Source: a virus. From it: a stretch of DNA of 25,435 bases. How positions within the stretch are numbered: the first letter of the stretch is position 1; each line of letters starts with the position of its first letter. The stretch spans positions 9,678-35,112 of the IMG/VR virus record IMGVR_UViG_3300038825_000793. One strand, written 5' to 3'. A program made the position numbers and the translations under genes. This document shows, piece by piece, positions 21,536 to 25,435 of this stretch. The notes below the pieces were generated by a model, which was not told the origin of the DNA, did not search any database, and saw nothing but the letters and a program-made list of their open reading frames with translations.

Positions 21536-21762
21536 TTAATTCCCAATTTCATATGCATACATACAGGACAAGTGTCCATTGAATGGTTTGGACTATCTAA
21601 TCTCAACTTATCATAATTTTGTTCTGCGTGTCCTAATCTAACTTCCATAACGTCTTGGTCTTTATCTACACCAAGCGTGGTTGTCATTAACCATCCTGTT
21701 AGTCCTACAATTGTAGCACCTATCCCTGAAAGGATTGCTCCTTGTAAATCTATTTTTTTCAT
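21532..21762 (-). CDS. Small membrane protein with CPVC motif (76 aa)
   Basis: One N-terminal membrane segment (about 8-30, AILSGIGATIVGLTGWLMTT) is followed by a charged helix, and the tail carries CPVCMH, a redox- or metal-type CxxC motif. It may be a holin-like or lysis accessory protein. Only a weak ribosome-binding site (GGGGCG) precedes the ATG. Confidence 0.5.
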   Translation of the reverse strand: MKKIDLQGAILSGIGATIVGLTGWLMTTTLGVDKDQDVMEVRLGHAEQNYDKLRLDSPNHSMDTCPVCMHMKLGIN

Positions 21763-21792
21763 ATCTATATCGCCCCAATTTTAATTTTTTAT

Positions 21793-22098
21793 TCAATTCT
21801 TAGTACCCCATGATTCTGTTCTTTGTTGTGGAGTATGGTTAAATGTTTTCGTTGGTGTACTTGTTCTTTTTTCTCCACTACTTCTATTGTATCCACTACT
21901 ATTATTCTGTGGTCTTTGTCTGTTAAATGTGTCAAGATGCCTGTCATAGTAGTAGTATTGATTAGGATAAGGTCTGTAGATATATCTTACTTCAAGATTT
22001 CTATAGTCAATCTTTTTAGGAGGAACTCCATTCGTCATTTCAACCACTATAAGAGCTGAAACAAATCCTATAAAAAAGTATGCTATCCCTTTAAGCAT
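21793..22098 (-). CDS. Membrane-anchored low-complexity protein (101 aa)
   Basis: A membrane segment (about 4-21, [18 protein letters not shown]) is followed by a tyrosine-rich part ([20 protein letters not shown]) and an Asn/Ser/Thr/Gln-rich tail, probably disordered and periplasmic. The ATG at 22098, with GAGG 9 bases upstream, is preferred over the TTG at 22113. It overlaps the end of the fibre gene by 8 bases. Function unknown. Confidence 0.5.
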   Translation of the reverse strand: MLKGIAYFFIGFVSALIVVEMTNGVPPKKIDYRNLEVRYIYRPYPNQYYYYDRHLDTFNRQRPQNNSSGYNRSSGEKRTSTPTKTFNHTPQQRTESWGTKN

Positions 22099-22489
22099 TT
22101 TCAAGTGCCTCAATTCGTGATTTTAAAGCATCATTAGAAGTTGATAATTCTTGGATTGCTTTAACAAGATAAGCCAACATTATTTGGTCTCTGGATGTAT
22201 CAATTTTTTTAACCTCAATCTCATCTTCAGCTTTATATGACTTGCCATCGTATGTAATATTTCCAGTAACTGTTTCTTTAGATGTCTTGACATTGACTGG
22301 AATATGTTCTTCAAATTCTTGAGCTATGAATCCTGCCTTTACATCCTTCCACCAATCTTTTGAATCTGTATGTTGCATATTCCCTGACAGATAATCATGT
22401 GTATAATTATAAGATACTGGATGAAGTGCATTTATTTTATCTAACCCACCTGTTAAATCAGCTACATTCTCTTTAATTCTACTGTCAGA
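22091..22489 (-). other. S74 auto-cleaving chaperone domain
   Basis: The last 132 residues of the fibre gene. The SDxRLKxN-type motif (SDSRIKEN) starts the domain, with catalytic Ser and Lys in place. The middle has [10 protein letters not shown] and GFIAQEFEE, typical for this family; the end is a helical tail that guides trimerisation. Self-cleavage is expected just before the first Ser, leaving the fibre trimer. Confidence 0.8.
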
Positions 22490-25435
22490 AGCTATTGCCA
22501 TAGTAGTTTCAACGCCACCTGACCCATCGCCTCTAATTGAATCAAGAACACCCCCTGCATCAGAAAATTCTACATAGAGATTGCCAGTCGTGGGATTACT
22601 ATTGTGATTCGTGTTTAACTTTAGAACACTTGCGGAATTTCCAGAACTTGAATTTTCAAAATACACCATAGTTCCTGAAGATAAATCTTTTGTAGCATGC
22701 AACAGAGTAGATGGACTCGCAGTACCAATTCCACATTTATCTGCAATGTAAACTGTACCATCAGAGCCATAAATCTTCATTTTAGAAGATAATCCACTTG
22801 AAGTTCCAACTCGAAATGTCATTGTGTTAGTATTTTGAGAACCAGTAAACGTATCACTTGCATCAAGTTTTATCACTGCTGCTACTGAATTAGCACTTGG
22901 GTCATCAACTAACCATTGATATTTTCCTAATTCATTCCCTGCTGAAATACTTGTATCTTTTCTATGGAGATTTATTACTGCTGAATCGTCAGAATTACTT
23001 GAAACAGTTAAATGTGCTAAAGGAGAAGCAGTCCCAATTCCGACATTGCCTGAACCATCTATAGTCATAGCTTCCACTAATGTTTCTGATGCAGTAGTTA
23101 CAAAATGTAATTCACTTTCCTCACTATTCTCAGTTACATTAACGTGTTTAGCATAAATACCTGAAAGACAACCATCACCATTATGGTCTGCTCCAGTAAA
23201 GGTAAGAGATGAAATTGCATTTACACCTCCAGTATTATGAATATTTATACCTTGTCCTAAATTTTGAGCAACAGTTGTTAAATTATTATGTTCAAGTTCT
23301 AATACATAATCTGGACTCGCAGTACCAATTCCGACATTGCCTGATTTTTCCACAACAAAGCGGTCTGAATAATCGTCACCTACCGAACTACTAGAACTTT
23401 GTAACCTTAGTATGTATTCGCCACTATCATTATCAGTTGTTCTAACAAGTAATCCTTCAGAGCCATCATGGACATTAGTCATCTGCATAGCATATCCATC
23501 AATTCCAGTTGTAATATCCACAGCACCATCTATATCCACTACATCTAAGTTGGTTGTACCATCTACATCTAAATCTCCATTAAAATCTGCGTTTCCTGCT
23601 AATGTTAAAGTAGTTGCCATATCCACAGCACCATCAATATCTACTACATCTAAGTTGGTTACTCCATCAACATCTATTGCACCACTAATATCTAATGAAG
23701 CAAAAGTACCTACGCCTGTGGTTGTAATTGCGTTACCTGTACTAATTGCCCCAAATCCTGAAGCAATAGAGCCACTTGATAATGCACCCACAGTTGTGAT
23801 TGCTGTTGAGCTTCCAATGTCAAGTGCTACTGGGTCAGTTGTTCCATCACCAACTAATATTTCACCATCTGCTAATACTGCTGTAGCTGTGACTGCCCCT
23901 GTTCCACTACCTAATAAAACACCACCATCAATTAAAGATGTTGCACCTGTTCCACCACGAGCTACTGATAAAGTCCCAGTTGTTCCAGCTACTATTGGTA
24001 GTCCAGTTGCGTTAGTTAATACACCGCTTGCTGGTGTACCCAGTGCTGGTGTAGTTAATGTTGGTGCTGTTAAAGTTTTATTGGTTAAAGTGTCTGTAGT
24101 TGCCTTACCTACGAAAGTATCTGAAGCATCTGGTATTGTCCAAGTTCTGTCTGCTGTTGGGTCTGTTACGCTTATACTTGTCTCAAAATCATTAGGTGTA
24201 CCACCTTCAAATACTAAAGGAGTCGCACCACTAAGAGTGCCAATGGATGTAATGGTAGATTGAGTAGCGTTTATGTTTATTGAATTACCAGACTTAGTTA
24301 GTCCAGTTCCAGCCGTAATATGTCCTGCATCAGAGAATTGTGAGAATGTAATGCCATCAGTCCCTACTGCAACTGATTCAGGTTCGTTAGTACAAACCCA
24401 ACCTGTATCTGCACCAGCAGTACCTCCAGATATAAATACGAAACTACTTGCTACTTCTGACGGAGCATCAAAGTCTGTTGCTCTCGCCCAAGCCCCAGCA
24501 GCGGTTACATAAATTCCGTTCTGGGAAGCGGTAGATTGGTTTTTAACGAGTATTCGGGATGTAGAGGTAGTAACACCATCTATTGACTGTTCACCTGATA
24601 AGGTAATATTGGCTGTAGTTGCAACAGCACATGAATCTTTAACATTCAATCCTTGTGCTACTGAATCAACATAAGCTTTAATAGATTGCTGAGTTGCTAA
24701 ATGTGTGTTAGAATCACTGGCAAAAGTATCTTCATCCTTAATGGCTGTTCCTGATACACCAGTATCAAATACAGGGCTTGTTAATGTTTTATTTGTAAGT
24801 GTCTGTGAGGAAGTTAATTGGACAATATTACTATTTGTAATAGATGTAATTTTAGTTGCTGTATCTGCATTTCCAGTAACATCTCCTGTTATATCACCTA
24901 CAAAAGCAGTTGATGTAACGCTTGTTGCTCCAGTTAGAACTCCTGCATCTACAACAATTGTCCCATCAAGAACTATTTGTTGTCCTGCTAATGGCGTAAT
25001 AAGTAAATCTGTTCCAGCAGTTGAAGATATAGTGTTCCCATCAATATTAATATTATCTACTTGTAATGCTGTTAATGTTCCTAATGAAGTGATTTGAGTT
25101 TGACTAGCATCTACATTAAATGTTCTTGAAGCTGCAATAGTACCACCACCACTTAATCCTGTACCAGCAGTTAAAGTTACGCCACTATGGTCTATATGCT
25201 CGTTAGCTACAAAACCAGTTGTGCTATCGTGAACAACGTCTGAACTTGCAAGGGTAATCGTTCTATTGGCAGCTATAGTGCCACCTCCAGATAGGATACC
25301 TCCAGCAGATATGCTTACTGCTGTATGGTCGATATGTTCATTAGCTACAAATCCACTTAAACTATCATGGACTATTTCAGAATCTACTGAATTAAAAGTT
25401 ACTGTATTTCCTGAACCAACAGTTACAACACCAGT
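22091..25435 (-). CDS. Large fibre-like protein with S74 chaperone, partial
   Basis: At least 1114 residues; the frame stays open to the right edge, so the 5' end lies outside the window. The upstream part is beta-rich and repetitive: 46-residue repeats with [17 protein letters not shown] segments, 35-residue repeats with [11 protein letters not shown], and three GIGTASP units. The last 132 residues form the S74 intramolecular chaperone ([13 protein letters not shown]; catalytic Ser and Lys in SDSRIK) that trimerises the fibre and then cuts itself off before the Ser (codons 22490/22489). A final helix ([12 protein letters not shown]) ends the protein. It should bind host surface polymers. A TTG at 24649 is an internal codon. 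Confidence 0.85.
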   Translation of the reverse strand, partial: TGVVTVGSGNTVTFNSVDSEIVHDSLSGFVANEHIDHTAVSISAGGILSGGGTIAANRTITLASSDVVHDSTTGFVANEHIDHSGVTLTAGTGLSGGGTIAASRTFNVDASQTQITSLGTLTALQVDNINIDGNTISSTAGTDLLITPLAGQQIVLDGTIVVDAGVLTGATSVTSTAFVGDITGDVTGNADTATKITSITNSNIVQLTSSQTLTNKTLTSPVFDTGVSGTAIKDEDTFASDSNTHLATQQSIKAYVDSVAQGLNVKDSCAVATTANITLSGEQSIDGVTTSTSRILVKNQSTASQNGIYVTAAGAWARATDFDAPSEVASSFVFISGGTAGADTGWVCTNEPESVAVGTDGITFSQFSDAGHITAGTGLTKSGNSININATQSTITSIGTLSGATPLVFEGGTPNDFETSISVTDPTADRTWTIPDASDTFVGKATTDTLTNKTLTAPTLTTPALGTPASGVLTNATGLPIVAGTTGTLSVARGGTGATSLIDGGVLLGSGTGAVTATAVLADGEILVGDGTTDPVALDIGSSTAITTVGALSSGSIASGFGAISTGNAITTTGVGTFASLDISGAIDVDGVTNLDVVDIDGAVDMATTLTLAGNADFNGDLDVDGTTNLDVVDIDGAVDITTGIDGYAMQMTNVHDGSEGLLVRTTDNDSGEYILRLQSSSSSVGDDYSDRFVVEKSGNVGIGTASPDYVLELEHNNLTTVAQNLGQGINIHNTGGVNAISSLTFTGADHNGDGCLSGIYAKHVNVTENSEESELHFVTTASETLVEAMTIDGSGNVGIGTASPLAHLTVSSNSDDSAVINLHRKDTSISAGNELGKYQWLVDDPSANSVAAVIKLDASDTFTGSQNTNTMTFRVGTSSGLSSKMKIYGSDGTVYIADKCGIGTASPSTLLHATKDLSSGTMVYFENSSSGNSASVLKLNTNHNSNPTTGNLYVEFSDAGGVLDSIRGDGSGGVETTMAIASDSRIKENVADLTGGLDKINALHPVSYNYTHDYLSGNMQHTDSKDWWKDVKAGFIAQEFEEHIPVNVKTSKETVTGNITYDGKSYKAEDEIEVKKIDTSRDQIMLAYLVKAIQELSTSNDALKSRIEALENA
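23514..23676 (-). repeat. 35-residue repeats in the fibre gene
   Basis: Plus-strand ATATCCACAGCACCATC occurs at 23514 and again at 23619, 105 bp later. About 57 bp of each copy are nearly identical. They encode [11 protein letters not shown]-type units of the fibre shaft. The high DNA identity suggests a recent duplication or recombination between copies. Confidence 0.7.
25144..25435 (-). repeat. 46-residue repeats in the fibre gene
   Basis: Two copies, 138 bp apart, of a unit containing [10 protein letters not shown] followed by a beta segment and [16 protein letters not shown]. The second copy reaches the window edge, so more may follow. They probably form a repeated shaft or binding element. 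Confidence 0.65.

Noticed and set aside
23412-24263. A 283-codon + strand frame opposite the fibre gene, with repeated motifs
   Set aside because: It is antisense to the clearly coding fibre frame, and its repeats simply mirror the fibre repeats. It has no ribosome-binding site and no promoter.
22091-24649. TTG at 24649 as start of the fibre gene
   Set aside because: The frame is open without a stop from there to the window edge. The upstream residues continue the same repeat style, and TTG is the Leu codon in [10 protein letters not shown].
1-25435. CRISPR array, insertion sequence, integrase or attachment site
   Set aside because: No spaced short repeats of CRISPR type, no transposase or integrase motif and no tRNA-linked att duplication were seen. 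The repeats present are in the fibre gene, the initiator gene and the early control region.

Overview
The window looks like part of a tailed bacteriophage (siphovirus-type) genome. It is AT-rich, densely packed, uses the standard genetic code, and many neighbouring genes overlap by 1-4 bases (TAATG, ATGA, GTGA, TTGA). Shine-Dalgarno sites (AAGGAG, GGAGG) precede most genes. The best promoter is sigma70-like (TTGACA, 16 bp, TATAAG). A lipoprotein/membrane-protein pair resembling spanins points to a Gram-negative host. The style of the large fibre-like gene (GNVGIGT repeats, a C-terminal S74 chaperone) suggests a marine or aquatic phage. That last point is inference; no host gene is present.

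Left arm (192-11057, all + strand): early and DNA-metabolism genes. A short block of four unknown genes (192-1365) ends at a strong intrinsic terminator (1399-1428). A gene-free stretch of about 400 bp follows, with a 15-bp dyad and three 12-bp-phased direct repeats just upstream of the best promoter (1782-1809). That promoter probably drives a run of very small proteins (1836-3396). After a terminator-like hairpin come the replication genes: a winged-helix initiator (3457-4245) with lambda-like ori features inside it, and a fused TOPRIM primase/DnaB-like helicase (4985-6664). Then follow a DEDD-type exonuclease with two zinc ribbons, a possible OB-fold protein, an HNH protein, a VanZ/YfiM-like membrane protein, a PD-(D/E)XK-like nuclease, a possible all-alpha NTP pyrophosphatase and a NinB-like recombination protein. 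The only large gap here, 9469-9687, folds into an elaborate RNA. It presents a 12-codon leader ORF that overlaps the nuclease start.

Right arm (11118-25435, all - strand, read right to left): structural and lysis genes. In transcription order these are a very large fibre-like protein (5' end beyond the window), a cluster of small membrane and coiled-coil proteins that includes a candidate spanin pair and holin-like proteins, a GH108 endolysin, a head-tail connector, a tail-completion-like protein, a small protein and the major tail protein. They are followed by a tail assembly chaperone pair joined by a programmed -1 frameshift, the tape measure protein and two distal tail proteins. The two arms converge at about 11,058-11,117.

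The strongest non-gene signals are: (1) the -1 frameshift site GGGGGAA with a 7-9 bp GC-rich stem a few nt downstream, joining the two chaperone ORFs; (2) the structured RNA and leader peptide before the nuclease gene; (3) the repeats plus AT-rich tract inside the initiator gene; (4) the phased repeats upstream of the main early promoter.
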